This document shows positions 8,443 through 18,200 of a DNA stretch of 64,000 nucleotides, one piece after another. Both the position numbers and the translations under genes were made by a program. The stretch's first letter is position 1. Each line of letters starts with the position of its first letter. Below the pieces are notes generated by a model. The model was not told the DNA's origin. It made no database searches and saw only the letters and a list, made by a program, of their open reading frames with translations. This DNA comes from Dermatobacter hominis (GTDB lineage: Bacteria; Actinomycetota; Acidimicrobiia; Acidimicrobiales; Microtrichaceae). The stretch covers positions 3,906,001 to 3,970,000 of the forward strand of contig NZ_CP085840.1 of the NCBI RefSeq assembly GCF_020715685.1, in the 5' to 3' direction.

Positions 8443-9648
8443 TCAGGGATCGGGGTCCTCGTCGTCGAGCGTGGGCATCTCGATGCCGGCGGATCGGCCG
8501 ACCATCGCGGTTCGGCCGATCGCGTCGGTGCCGAAGCGCTGCCGCACCTCGTCGAGCGCCCGGTCGAGGTCGTGGGTGGCGCGCCGGTCGAACGGCAGCG
8601 GGAGCTGGACGGCCGCGTCGTCCTGGAGGCCCGACACCGACACGCCGACGAGCGTGAGCCCTCGTTCCTCGATGAGCTCGCGCGCTGCCCCCATCAGGTG
8701 CCGGAGCTCGGCGAGGACCACCGACGTGTCGGCGGTGGGGTGGGGGAGCGTGCGCGACCGGCTGGCCCGCGTGAAGTCCCCGAAGCGCAGCCGCAGCACG
8801 ACGACGCGGCCGACGCGACCGGCCTCGCGCATGCGGCGGGTGACGCGGTCGACCAGCCCGACCAGCGCCAGGTCGAGGTCGTGCTCCGAGCCCGCCCACC
8901 GCCCGAGGGCCCGCTGCGCCCCGATCGAGCGGCGGCGTCGGCCCGTCCGCACCGGGCGCGGGTCCTCGAGGTGGGATAGCGCGTGCAGGTGCCGGGCCGA
9001 CGCCGGGCCGAGCATCGACGTCAGCGCCGCCCGCTCGACCGCCGCGAGCTGGCCGACGGTGGTGATGCCGCGCGCCCGAAGCTTCTCGGACGTGACCGGG
9101 CCGACGCCCCACAGGCGCTCGACGGGCAGCGGGTGCAGGAACGCCTCCTCGTCGTCGGGCGGGACCTCGAGCAGACCGTCGGGCTTGGCGACGGCGCTCG
9201 CGACCTTGGCCAGGAACTTCGTCCGGGCGACGCCGACGGTGATCGGCAGGCCCACCTCGTCGGCGACGCGGCGGCGGAGCGTGCCGGCGATGGCGACCGG
9301 CGTGCCGGCGGTGCGGGCCAGCCCGCCGACCTCGAGGAAGGCCTCGTCGATCGAGATGCCCTCGACGAGCGGCGTCGTGTCCCGGAACACCTCGAACGTG
9401 TCCTTGCTCGCCTGGACGTAGGCGCTGAACCGCGGCGGGACGACCACGGCGTGGGGGCAGCGGCGCATGGCCTCGCGGCCGCCCATGGCCCCCTGCACGC
9501 CGAACGCCTTCGCCTCGTAGCTCGCCGCCAGCACGACGCCGCCGCCGACGATCACCGGGCGGCCCCGCAGCGCCGGGTCGTCGCGCTGCTCGACCGAGGC
9601 GAAGAAGGAGTCGAGATCGGCGTGGAGGATGGTGGCGCGCCCGTCCAT
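8443..9648 (-). CDS. dinB: DNA polymerase IV (Y-family translesion polymerase)
   Basis: 401 aa, full length for DinB. The palm motifs are intact: ILHADLDSFFASVEQ with catalytic Asp11, and SIDEAFLEV carrying the second acidic pair. The helix-hairpin-helix and little-finger regions follow. The protein lacks any obvious beta-clamp-binding tail beyond a short acidic end (DDEDPDP). It copies damaged DNA with low fidelity. A LexA-type box overlaps its start codon, so it is very probably part of the SOS response. It is divergent from the UbiB-like gene. Confidence 0.95.
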   Translation of the reverse strand: MDGRATILHADLDSFFASVEQRDDPALRGRPVIVGGGVVLAASYEAKAFGVQGAMGGREAMRRCPHAVVVPPRFSAYVQASKDTFEVFRDTTPLVEGISIDEAFLEVGGLARTAGTPVAIAGTLRRRVADEVGLPITVGVARTKFLAKVASAVAKPDGLLEVPPDDEEAFLHPLPVERLWGVGPVTSEKLRARGITTVGQLAAVERAALTSMLGPASARHLHALSHLEDPRPVRTGRRRRSIGAQRALGRWAGSEHDLDLALVGLVDRVTRRMREAGRVGRVVVLRLRFGDFTRASRSRTLPHPTADTSVVLAELRHLMGAARELIEERGLTLVGVSVSGLQDDAAVQLPLPFDRRATHDLDRALDEVRQRFGTDAIGRTAMVGRSAGIEMPTLDDEDPDP

Positions 9649-9663
9649 CGAACATGTGTTCTA
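9648..9663 (-). promoter_or_regulatory. LexA (SOS) box of dinB
   Basis: TCGAAC-ATGT-GTTCTA differs by one base from the actinobacterial SOS consensus TCGAAC-N4-GTTCGA. It ends on the first base of the dinB ATG. LexA bound here would cover the whole initiation region. The minus strand also reads TAGAAC nine bases before the ATG, a possible -10 of a near-leaderless transcript. Confidence 0.75.
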
Positions 9664-9771
9664 CTCGCGCACCCCGACGCCCCGCTGCCCGGACGCCCCC
9701 GGCCCGGGCCCGGGAGCGGGGACCGCAGCCGTCTTGGGTCCGTCGGGCCCCACCTGCAAGGCTCCTCCGCC

Positions 9772-11244
9772 ATGGACGGCGCGTCGGACGGGGGCCTCGG
9801 CGACGGAGCGGGGACCTTCCGCGGCCCGTTCGCGGACGGGCCCCCGGCGGCAGCGCTGCACGTCGACGCGCCACCGCTCCAGGCGGTCCGGCTGGTCGAC
9901 ATCTGGCGGTCGGTCGTGGTCGTGACCGTGCTGTCGTGGTCGGTGCTGGCGGCGCTGGCCGGCCGGGCGCTGCGCCGGCGCCGGACCCCGGTCGTGCGCA
10001 CCGCGTGCGACGGGCTGGTCGACGGGTTCATCCGCCTCGGCCCCACGTTCGTCAAGGCGGGCCAGATCATCGCCAGCTCCGGCAGCATGTTCCCAGCGGT
10101 GCTCGCCGACGCGGCCCGCCGGTGCCTCGACGAGGTCCCGCCGTTCCCGGCCGAGCAGGTCCGGGCGACGGTCGAGGCGGATCTCGGCGCGCCGGTGCGC
10201 GAGGTCTTCGCCAGCTTCGACGACGAGCCGCTGTCGGCGGCGTCGATCGGCCAGGTCCACGCCTGCACGCTGCGTGACGGCCGCACGGCGGTGGTCAAGG
10301 TGCAGCGGCCCGACATCCGCGAGCAGATGGCGACCGACCTGCGCAACATGTACAGGATCGCCGCGGTCATCGAGTGGACGCCGTGGGGCCGGACGTCGGG
10401 CGCCCGCGGCATCATCCGCGACCTCCACTCGGTGACCTTCCGGGAGCTGAACCCGGCGCTCGAGGCGCACCAGCAGCAGGTGTTCCGGGACAACATCGGC
10501 GCCTTCGGCGACAACACGATGATCACGGCGCCCGAGGTCTACTGGGACCACTGCGGTCCCCGGACGATCTGCATGCAGCGCGTCCACGGGATCCCGATGG
10601 ACCACTTCGACGAGCTGGTCGCACGCGGCATGGACGGCCAGTCGATCCTCCGGCGCGGTGCCAAGGTCTGGGCCGAGGCGGCGATGGTCCACGGCCCGTT
10701 CCACGGCGACATGCACGCCGGCAACATCTGGGCGCTCGACGACGGCCGGGGCTGCTACCTCGACTTCGGGATCATGGGCGAGCTGTCCCCCGAGTGGCGG
10801 TCGGTGCTCAAGGACCTCTTCTTCACGTGCGCCTTCGACCTCGACTTCACCCGGGTGGCCAAGGCCTACCGCGAGGTCGGTGCCATCCCCTCCGACATGG
10901 GCTCCGACGAAGAGCTGGGCGCGTTCCTCAACATGGTGCTCGGGCCGATGCTCGCCGACGGGTTCGGCAGCATCGACGTGGCGGCGCTGGTGGCGCAGTC
11001 GCTCGAGATGCTCAAGACCTACAAGGCGTCGATCCCCCAGGAGCTGGCGCTGATCGCGAAGCAGCTCCTCTACATCGACCGCTTCACCAAGTTCCTGGCC
11101 CCGGACTACTCGGTCACGGCCGACCCCTACATCGTCCAGAACATCTTCCCGGAGGAGGCCCGGGCCAAGGCGGCGGAGCTCGGCGTCGTGCTCGACGACA
11201 CCGATCCCGCCTTCGCCGGGGTGGGCCGCGTCGCCGAGGGGTAG
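9772..11244 (+). CDS. ABC1/UbiB/AarF family atypical kinase
   Basis: 490 aa. Atypical protein-kinase-like ATPase of the UbiB group, linked in other organisms to isoprenoid quinone or lipid metabolism at the membrane. Visible signatures: FVKAGQIIASS (the KxGQ motif of the family), VVKVQRPDI with the ATP-binding Lys, HGDMHAGNIW and YLDFGIMGEL (metal-binding DFG-like). One hydrophobic segment near residues 44-66 may be a membrane anchor; the family usually has its transmembrane helices at the C-terminus instead. The start ATG has only a weak ribosome site. It reads towards the small thioredoxin-fold gene ten bases downstream, probably in one operon. Confidence 0.88.
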   Translation: MDGASDGGLGDGAGTFRGPFADGPPAAALHVDAPPLQAVRLVDIWRSVVVVTVLSWSVLAALAGRALRRRRTPVVRTACDGLVDGFIRLGPTFVKAGQIIASSGSMFPAVLADAARRCLDEVPPFPAEQVRATVEADLGAPVREVFASFDDEPLSAASIGQVHACTLRDGRTAVVKVQRPDIREQMATDLRNMYRIAAVIEWTPWGRTSGARGIIRDLHSVTFRELNPALEAHQQQVFRDNIGAFGDNTMITAPEVYWDHCGPRTICMQRVHGIPMDHFDELVARGMDGQSILRRGAKVWAEAAMVHGPFHGDMHAGNIWALDDGRGCYLDFGIMGELSPEWRSVLKDLFFTCAFDLDFTRVAKAYREVGAIPSDMGSDEELGAFLNMVLGPMLADGFGSIDVAALVAQSLEMLKTYKASIPQELALIAKQLLYIDRFTKFLAPDYSVTADPYIVQNIFPEEARAKAAELGVVLDDTDPAFAGVGRVAEG

Positions 11245-11254
11245 GTGCGGGCCC

Positions 11255-11704
11255 ATGAGCCCCGAACCACCCGACCCCCACGGCGGTCCCGGCGAGGTCC
11301 TGGCCAGCACCGGTGGCCGCGTCGACCTCGATCGCATCATCGGCCGCATCCCGGTCGTGCTCGTCTTCCTGGAGCCGCCGGGCGACGAGGCGTCCCGGCA
11401 GGCGCTCCAGGGCATGGGCAGCCACCTCGTGGACTTCGGGCGCGACCGGGTGCAGCTGCTCGCGGTCGCCAAGCGGACCCAGGCCGACGTCGAGGCGCTC
11501 GAGTCCGAGGTGCCGGGCAACGTGCGGATCCTGGCCGATCCCGCCGGCGCGCTGGCCGACCGCTACGGCGGCGCCTACGTCGAGGGTCAGCCCACCACGG
11601 TGCTGATCGACGTCCGCGGCAACGTCACCGCCGTGTGGCACGACGAGCCGGGCCCCGACCTGGCCGTGGACCTGCTGCGCCGGATCGACGCCTACGAGGA
11701 GTGA
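11255..11704 (+). CDS. thioredoxin/peroxiredoxin-fold protein lacking active-site cysteines
   Basis: 149 aa. The pattern PVVLVFLEPPGDEASRQALQGM aligns with the strand-loop-helix of AhpC/TSA proteins, and a cis-Pro loop (YVEGQPTTVLIDVRG) and final strand follow. The protein contains no cysteine at all, so it can be neither a peroxidase nor a disulfide reductase. It may be a structural or binding variant (inference). It lies ten bases after the UbiB-like gene. Its last 13 bases overlap the 3' end of oxyR on the other strand. Function unknown. Confidence 0.75.
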   Translation: MSPEPPDPHGGPGEVLASTGGRVDLDRIIGRIPVVLVFLEPPGDEASRQALQGMGSHLVDFGRDRVQLLAVAKRTQADVEALESEVPGNVRILADPAGALADRYGGAYVEGQPTTVLIDVRGNVTAVWHDEPGPDLAVDLLRRIDAYEE

Positions 11705-12744
11705 GCCGCCACCGCGGCGGCGACCGGCGGCGCCGGCGTGCCGGGACCGCCCGGCGCATCGGGACCGCCCGACGCGTCGGGACCGCCTGACGCATCGGGA
11801 CCGCCTGACGCATCGGGACCGTCGGGTGCGGTCGACGGCAGCGTGTCGACCAGGCCGGGCGGCAGGTCGCGGAACACCGCCGCGAGCTGCGGGAGCAGGT
11901 CGCCGTACGTGGTGCTCGTCCGCCAGAACATCGCGATCGTCCGGCTGGGCACCGGGTCGCTGAAGCGCAGCAGCCGGATGTCGGGCTGCTCGGGCACCGG
12001 AGGTCGGACCGCCAGCTCGGGCAGGAGCGTCACGCCGACGCCGGCCGCCACCATCTGGCGCAGCGTCTCGAGGCTGGTCGCCCGGAAGCCCCGACGCTCC
12101 GAGGCGCCGCCGACCTGGCAGACGCTGAGCGCCTGGTCGCGCAGGCAGTGGCCCTCCTCGAGGAGCAGGACCTGCTCGCCGGCGAGCACCGAGACGTCGA
12201 CCGGTCCGTCGTGCGCGGCGAGCGGGTGGTCGGCCGGGACGGCGAGCAGGAAGTCCTCGGTGAACAGCGGCTCCTCGTGCAGGCGGTCGTCGTTCACGGG
12301 CAGCGCCAGGACGCCGACGTCGAGGGCCCCGTCGGCGAGGCGCTGCAGCACCACCTCGGTCTTCTCCTCGACCAGGAGGAGCTCGACCTTCGGGAGGCGA
12401 TCGCGCACGTTGGGCACGACGTGGGGGAGCAGGTAGGGGCCGAGGGTCGGGAACAGCCCGACGCGCAGCGTCGCCGTCGACGGGTCGGCGGCGTGCCGGG
12501 CGATGTCCCGGATGTCCGCGGTCTCGCGGAGCACGACCCGCGCCCGTTCGACGACGGCCTCGCCGGCCGGGGTCAGCATCACGCCGCTGCGGCTGCGCTC
12601 GACGAGCGTCACGCCCAGCTCCTGCTCCAGCTTCTTCAGCTGGGTGGAGAGCGTGGGCTGGCTCACGAACGTGGCCTCGGCGGCCCTGCCGAAGTGGCGG
12701 TGGTCGGCGACCGCCACCAGGTACTCGAGCTCACGCAGGTTCAC
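11692..12744 (-). CDS. oxyR: OxyR-type LysR-family peroxide regulator
   Basis: 350 aa. LysR HTH at about 4-62 (FGRAAEATFVSQPTLSTQLKK). The effector domain carries the OxyR redox pair in GHCLRDQALSVC: Cys200 and Cys209, one off from the E. coli numbering of 199 and 208. Peroxide oxidises this pair to switch on ahpC and similar targets. The GTG start has a strong AGGAGGG ribosome site. It is the third gene after ahpC and ahpF on the same strand. The last 50 residues are not OxyR-like: a Gly-Pro-Asp-Ala-Ser repeat tail encoded by an 18-bp tandem repeat, then an Ala-rich end. The tail is probably dispensable. Confidence 0.93.
   Translation of the reverse strand: MNLRELEYLVAVADHRHFGRAAEATFVSQPTLSTQLKKLEQELGVTLVERSRSGVMLTPAGEAVVERARVVLRETADIRDIARHAADPSTATLRVGLFPTLGPYLLPHVVPNVRDRLPKVELLLVEEKTEVVLQRLADGALDVGVLALPVNDDRLHEEPLFTEDFLLAVPADHPLAAHDGPVDVSVLAGEQVLLLEEGHCLRDQALSVCQVGGASERRGFRATSLETLRQMVAAGVGVTLLPELAVRPPVPEQPDIRLLRFSDPVPSRTIAMFWRTSTTYGDLLPQLAAVFRDLPPGLVDTLPSTAPDGPDASGGPDASGGPDASGGPDAPGGPGTPAPPVAAAVAAHSS
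11745..11816. repeat. tandem repeat, 4 x 18 bp, inside oxyR 3' end
   Basis: Four consecutive 18-bp units, the last two identical and the others differing at one or two bases. They encode the GGPDAS hexapeptide repeats of the OxyR tail. Likely a slippage-prone site. Confidence 0.9.
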
Positions 12745-12838
12745 GGTGGCCCTCCTGTCGGCTCCGGGATGTGCCGCTCCGCCCCCGGATCCGGGTGCCC
12801 GGTCCGGGAGCGGGGCGTGTCGGCGGCGACGGGATCGG

Positions 12839-14422
12839 TCAGACCCCGGCCGCCACCGGCTCCGGCGTGCTGGTGCGGATCAGGTGGTCGAAGGCGCTCA
12901 GCGACGCCGTGGCGCCGGCACCCATCGCGATCACGATCTGCTTGTAGGGCACGGTGGTGCAATCGCCCGCCGCGAAGACGCCCGGGACCGAGGTCCGGCC
13001 GCGGTCGTCGATCTCGATCTCCTTGCGGGGCGACAGGGCGACGGTGCCCTCGAGCCACTCGGTGTTGGGGAGCAGGCCGATCTGGACGAACACGCCGTCC
13101 AGGTCCACGTTCCGCTCCTGCTCGGTCTCGCGGTCCCTGACCGTGATGCCCACGACCTTCTCGCCGTCGCCGAGCACCTCGGTGGTCAGCGAGCTGACCA
13201 GGACGTCGACGTTGGGCAGGCTGCGCAGCTTGCGCTGCAGCACCTCGTCGGCGCGGAGCTGGTCGTCGAACTCGATCAGCGTGACGTGGGCGACCACGCC
13301 GGCCAGGTCGATCGCGGCCTCGACGCCGGAGTTGCCCCCGCCGATGACCGCGACGCGCTTGCCCTTGAAGAGGGGTCCGTCGCAGTGGGGGCAGTAGGTG
13401 ACGCCCTTGTTGCGGTACTCCTGCTCGCCCGGCACGCCCATGCTGCGCCAGCGGGCGCCGGTCGACAGCACGACGCTGCGGGAGCGGACGACCGCGCCGT
13501 TCTCGAGCTCGACGCCGACCGGGTCGCCGGGGCCCTCGCCCGGGACGAGCCGGACCGCCCGCTGGAGGTCCATGACGTCGACGTCGTAGTCGTGGACGTG
13601 CTGCTCGAGCGCCGAGACCAGCTTGGGGCCCTCGGTGTAGGGGACGGAGATGAAGTTCTCGATCGCCATCGTGTCGAGGACCTGCCCGCCGAAGCGCTCG
13701 GAGAGCACGCCGGTGGCGATGCCCTTGCGGGCGGCGTAGATCGCCGCCGCGGCGCCGGCGGGGCCGCCGCCCACGACGAGCACGTCGAACACGTCCTTGG
13801 TGGCGAGCTCGGCGGCGCGGCGCTCGGCGGCGCCCGAGTCGAGCCGGGCCACGATCTCGTCGAGCGTCATGCGGCCCTGGCCCCAGGGCTCGCCGTTCAG
13901 GTACACCGACGGCACGGCCATCACCTGGCGCTCGTCGACCTCGGACTGGAAGAGCGCGCCGTCGATCGCGGTGTGGTGGATGTTGGCGTTGAGCACGCTC
14001 ATGAGGTTCAGCGCCTGGACCACGTCGGGGCAGTTCTGGCACGACAGCGAGAAGTAGGTCTCGAAGTGCAGCTCGCCCGGCAGGTCCTGGATCTGGCGGA
14101 CCGTCTCCTCCTTGGCGGTGGACGGGTGGCCGCCGACCTGGAGCAGCGCCAGGACGAGCGACGTGAACTCGTGGCCCATCGGGATGCCGGCGAAGCGGAT
14201 CGAGACGTCGGTGCCGGCGCGGACGATGGCGAAGCTGGGCCGGCGATCGTCGTCGTCGGTGCGCTCGTGGGTGATGCGGGGCGACATCGCGGCGATCTCG
14301 TCGAGCAGCTCGGCGAGCTCAGCGGACTTGGGTCCGTCGTCGAGCGAGGACCGCAGGACGATCGGCTGGGTGACCTTCTCCAGGTGGGAGGTCAGCTGTG
14401 CGGCGATGTTGGCGTCGAGCAT
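12839..14422 (-). CDS. ahpF: alkyl hydroperoxide reductase subunit F
   Basis: 527 aa, the normal length. FAD flavoenzyme that passes electrons from NAD(P)H to AhpC. The N-terminal double thioredoxin-fold domain holds Cys128/Cys131 (SCQNC). The flavoprotein domain starts near residue 212 with [14 protein letters not shown] and holds the second dithiol Cys344/Cys347 (YCPHC). The NAD-binding block is [17 protein letters not shown] start with GGAG upstream. It lies between ahpC and oxyR, all three on the minus strand. A strong hairpin after ahpC may lower its expression relative to ahpC. Confidence 0.97.
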   Translation of the reverse strand: MLDANIAAQLTSHLEKVTQPIVLRSSLDDGPKSAELAELLDEIAAMSPRITHERTDDDDRRPSFAIVRAGTDVSIRFAGIPMGHEFTSLVLALLQVGGHPSTAKEETVRQIQDLPGELHFETYFSLSCQNCPDVVQALNLMSVLNANIHHTAIDGALFQSEVDERQVMAVPSVYLNGEPWGQGRMTLDEIVARLDSGAAERRAAELATKDVFDVLVVGGGPAGAAAAIYAARKGIATGVLSERFGGQVLDTMAIENFISVPYTEGPKLVSALEQHVHDYDVDVMDLQRAVRLVPGEGPGDPVGVELENGAVVRSRSVVLSTGARWRSMGVPGEQEYRNKGVTYCPHCDGPLFKGKRVAVIGGGNSGVEAAIDLAGVVAHVTLIEFDDQLRADEVLQRKLRSLPNVDVLVSSLTTEVLGDGEKVVGITVRDRETEQERNVDLDGVFVQIGLLPNTEWLEGTVALSPRKEIEIDDRGRTSVPGVFAAGDCTTVPYKQIVIAMGAGATASLSAFDHLIRTSTPEPVAAGV

Positions 14423-14485
14423 GTCGGGCTCCGGTTCACGTGGCCGCGGGGGCGGCGGGGGGGTGGGGGGGATGTGGTCGGAACG

Positions 14486-14521
14486 ACGTCGGGCCGGGGG
14501 CGTGCGCCCCCGGCCCGACGT
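14486..14521 (-). terminator. hairpin between ahpC and ahpF (partial terminator or mRNA stabiliser)
   Basis: A 17-bp perfect inverted repeat (14486-14502 and 14505-14521) with almost no loop, starting 17 bases after the ahpC stop. There is no U-run. It could end part of the transcripts so that ahpC exceeds ahpF, or protect the ahpC 3' end. Confidence 0.65.
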
Positions 14522-14537
14522 GCAGAGGGGGTGTCGG

Positions 14538-15101
14538 TCAGATCTTGCCGACGAGGTCGAGCGACGGAGCCAGGGTCTCCTCGCCCTCCTCCCACTTGGC
14601 CGGGCAGACCTCGCCCGGGTGGGCGGCGACGTACTGGGCGGCGCGGACCTTGCGGAGGAGCTCGGCGGCGTTGCGGCCGATGCCCTCAGCGGTGACCTCG
14701 GTGAACTGGATGACGCCGTCGGGGTCGACCAGGAACGTGCCGCGGTCGGCGAGGCCCTGACCCGGGCGCAGGACCTGGAAGTTCTCGGACAGCTGCCAGG
14801 TCGGGTCGCCGATCAGCGGGTACTGGATCTTGCCGATCGTGTCGGACGTGTCGTGCCAGGCCTTGTGGGTGAAGTGGGTGTCGGTGGACACGCCGTAGAC
14901 CTCGACGCCGAGGGACTGGAAGGCCTCGTAGTTGTCGGCCATGTCGCCGAGCTCGGTGGGGCAGACGAAGGTGAAGTCGGCCGGGTAGAAGAACACCACC
15001 GACCACTTGCCCTTGAAGTCCGCCTCGGACACGTCGATGAACTCGCCGTTGTGGAAGGCGGTGGCGGTGAAGGGCAGGACTTCGGTGTTGACGAGGGACA
15101 T
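14538..15101 (-). CDS. ahpC: alkyl hydroperoxide peroxidase (2-Cys peroxiredoxin)
   Basis: 187 aa. Peroxidatic Cys47 in FTFVCPTE and resolving Cys166 in EVCPAKW, the same positions as in E. coli AhpC. It reduces H2O2 and alkyl peroxides in the cytoplasm and is recycled by AhpF next door. ATG start with an AAGAGG-like site upstream. It heads the ahpC-ahpF-oxyR set, so OxyR probably controls its promoter at 15102-15260. That region contains an 11-bp inverted repeat and a plausible sigma-70 type promoter. Confidence 0.97.
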   Translation of the reverse strand: MSLVNTEVLPFTATAFHNGEFIDVSEADFKGKWSVVFFYPADFTFVCPTELGDMADNYEAFQSLGVEVYGVSTDTHFTHKAWHDTSDTIGKIQYPLIGDPTWQLSENFQVLRPGQGLADRGTFLVDPDGVIQFTEVTAEGIGRNAAELLRKVRAAQYVAAHPGEVCPAKWEEGEETLAPSLDLVGKI

Positions 15102-15196
15102 GTGGACCTCTTGGCTCTCTGCTCGCGAGACGCGTCGGTCTCGTGGATGCGGTTGTCGGGGGTTTCGGAGGTCGCCGTCGATAGGCGACAGCGGAG

Positions 15197-15226
15197 AGAC
15201 TACCCGCTATCCATTGACCGCATCAA
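15197..15226 (-). promoter_or_regulatory. possible ahpC promoter
   Basis: Minus strand TTGATG (plus 15221-15226) and TAGTCT (plus 15197-15202) with an 18-base spacer, about 95 bases before ahpC. The -35 overlaps the edge of the inverted repeat 15223-15252. Confidence 0.35.
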
Positions 15227-15252
15227 TCGAACCTGTCGATCGGTTCGATTGA
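15223..15252. promoter_or_regulatory. inverted repeat upstream of ahpC (operator or terminator)
   Basis: Perfect 11-bp arms (TCAATCGAACC and its complement) with an 8-base spacer. It is 35 bases past the phosphatase stop and 122 bases before ahpC. It could be an OxyR/LysR-type site in the ahpC promoter or the end of the phosphatase transcript; no U-run supports the latter. The surrounding sequence is less GC-rich than the genes. Confidence 0.55.
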
Positions 15253-15286
15253 CGACGTCGATCGAAGTTCCCCGATCTCGCCGGTG

Positions 15287-18200
15287 TCATCGCGACCGCA
15301 CTCCCACCCTCGCGGATCGATCCACCGTCGGCGCCCGACCGCCACCCCCGACGCGGGCCACGACCACCAGCGCGACGTCGTCGTCGGTCGGCCGGCCGCC
15401 GAGGCAGCGCTCGATCAGCTCGTCGGCGACGTGCTCGACGTCGGGCGCGGTCTCGCCCCGCGAGCCGAGCACGTCGCCCATCGCCGCGGCGAGGCGCTCC
15501 AGCGACACGTCGATCGATTCCCTCCGCCGCTCGACGATCCCGTCGGTGTAGATCGCCAGCACCGAGCCCGGGGGGAACGGCGCCGAGCCCGGCGTGACGG
15601 CGGTGCTCGGCACCCCGAGCAGCGGCTGGCGGCCGTGCTCGAGCAGCTCCACGCTGCCGTCGGGGCGCGCCAGCACCGGCGGCAGGTGGCCGGCCGACAC
15701 GTAGCGCAGCGCGTCGGACGTGGTGTCGAACACCGCCGTGCACGACGTGGCCGTCAGGCCGCTGCCGCCCTGCTGCAGGAGCGCCGCCACCTGCGGGTAC
15801 ACCTCCTCGAGCGGCGTGGCGCTGCGCAGCAGCGAACCGATGATCGCCCGCAGCTCCACCATGTCGGCCACCGCGTTGATCCCGTGACCGGCGATGTCGC
15901 CGACCACGACCGCGAAGCGGTGGTCGTCGAGCTCGATGCCCTCGAACCAGTCGCCGCCCATCCCCACCTGCGCCGAGGCGGGGAGGTAGCGCTCCGCGAT
16001 CCGCAGGCCGGCCGTGGCGGGCACCGGTCGCACGACCCGTTCCTGCAGGCTGCGCACGAGCCGGTGCTCGGCCTCGCGCAGCCGCGTCCGCTGGAGCGTC
16101 TGGCTGCACAGCTCGGCCAGCGTCCGGAGCTTGGCCCGGATCGTCGTCGAGAGCTCCTGCGCGGCGTCCCACCCGACGGCCAGCACGCCGAGATCGGTGC
16201 CGTCGGGCGCCACGAGGGGCAGGTGGGCGACGAGCTGGACGCCGAGCGCACCGAGCGACCGGGCGGTGTCGGGCCCGTAGACCTCGGCCAGCTCCTCCCG
16301 GGGTGTGACCACCACCTCGCGGCGTCGCAGGCACTCGCGCCTCGGGTCGCGTCCCGGGCGCCCCGCGCCGTCCTCCGGGGCAGCGGCGATCGGCACCTCG
16401 GCGCCCCCGTCCAGGGGCAGCACGGTGCCGTCCTCGGCCATCAGCGCCACGTCGGCCAGCACCGCGCCGACCGGCCGGGCCCCGCCCGCCACCACCGAGC
16501 GGCACAGCTCCTCGATCGAGCGCACGTTGGCCAGCGCCCGTGCGAAGTCGGCCATGCTCTGGTTCCGCTCGGCGCTGCGGCGCAGCTCGTCGACGAGCCC
16601 CGTGCGCTCCAGCGTCTGGCCGACCATGCCGGCGACGGTCGCCAGCGTGTCGCGCATCTCGTCGCGCACGACGATCGGCCGGTCCCACAGGACGCTGATC
16701 GAGGCCACGATCCGGCCGGCCCGGTCCTGCACCGGCACGGCGGCGCCGGCATGGACGCCGAGGGCGTCCCACACCGGGGCCATCTCCGGGTAGCGCTCGT
16801 CGCCCTCGTCGCGGTTCGTCACGAACACCGTCGTGCCGTCGCGCACGGCGTCCGTCGCCGGCGTGCGGCTCTCCAGCGCCGAGCTGAGGTAGTCCTGGCC
16901 CAACGTCGTCAGCCCGGTCTCGACGAGCGAGCGGGAGTAGCGCCGGACCAGCTGGTCGCCGTCGATGACGCCGACCACCGAGTAGACCGCGCCGAGCGGC
17001 GCGAGCACCGACTCGGTGAGGAAGCCGGCGATGTCGGCCGTGTCGGCCCGGGCCGCCAGGCCCTGCGCCAGCTCGGCCATCGCCCGGCTCCGCTCGGCGT
17101 CGGCCGCCTGCTCCTCGATGAGCTGCGCCCGCCGCACCGACTGCGCCGTGATCTCGGCCACCGTGGTGAGCTCGTTCACCAGGTCGTGGTCGAAGTCGAC
17201 CGCACCATCCCACGCGAAGGCGATCGCGCCGATGACCCGGTCGTCGGCGCGCAGCGGGAACGCCGCCCGCCCACCCAGGCCCAGGTCCCGGTTCGCGACG
17301 TCGGTGTCGGGGTAGCGGGCCGCGTAGGCCTCGAGGTCGGGGAACATCACGGGCGCGCCGGTTCGGACCGCGTCGGTGAAGGCCAGCGGGGCGTCGAGTC
17401 GCAGCTCCGAGAACACCTCGAGCACCCGCCCGCCGATCGTGTCGCCGTGGTACACCCGCAGCACGTCCACCTCGTCGTCGCGTACGCCGACGCTCGCCGC
17501 GCCGGCGCCGACGACCCCCAGCGCCATCGACGTGACGGTCCGGGCGGTGTCGGCGACCGTGTCGACGCCGGCGAGGCGCTCCGCGAGCTCGGCGAGGTGC
17601 GAGGCCCGGGCCGAGACCCGGTCGGTGAGCGCGGCCCGGGCGAGGCTCTGCTCGCAGAGCTCGCGCACGGTCTCGAGGGTGGCCGTCGTGCGCTCGTCGA
17701 AGCGCGGCGGCCGCCACCAGATGATCCCCACGGTCGCGACGACGCCCCGGCCGGGGGCCTCGAGCGGCAGCACTGCGGCCGTCCGGGCGCCGGCGGCGAG
17801 CAGCCGGTCCGACACCTCGGCGGGAAGCTCACGCTGCCAGTCCTCGGCGTCCTGCAGGAGCACGATCGAGCCGTCCGACACCGCATCGGCCAGGGTCGGG
17901 ATGTCGCCGAGGCGGATCTCGGCGAGCCGGTCCGCGACGGCCGGGTCCACGTCGGGGCCGTGGTGGAGTCGCACCACGCCGGCCTCCTCGTCCACCTCTC
18001 CGAAGGAGGCGACCTCGGCGTCGAACAGCGCCGGCACCTGCGTGCTGATGACGGCCGCGACCTCGTCCGCCGTCGCGGCCAGCGCGAGGTGCTGGGCCAG
18101 CTCTGCGGTCCGGCCGATCATGGCGTTGGTCCGGCGGCGCTCCCGGTCGTAGCGGGCGCTGCGGAGCCCGACGACCCCGGCCGCCACGACGATCACCGCG

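Noticed and set aside
11745-11816. Tandem repeats as a CRISPR array
   Set aside because: 18-bp units are contiguous without spacers and encode a repetitive protein tail. The same applies to 48496-48585.
15182-15212. ATAG ... CTAT as an OxyR site before ahpC
   Set aside because: The half-sites are 22 bases apart, which fits neither one nor two N7 steps of the known OxyR motif.
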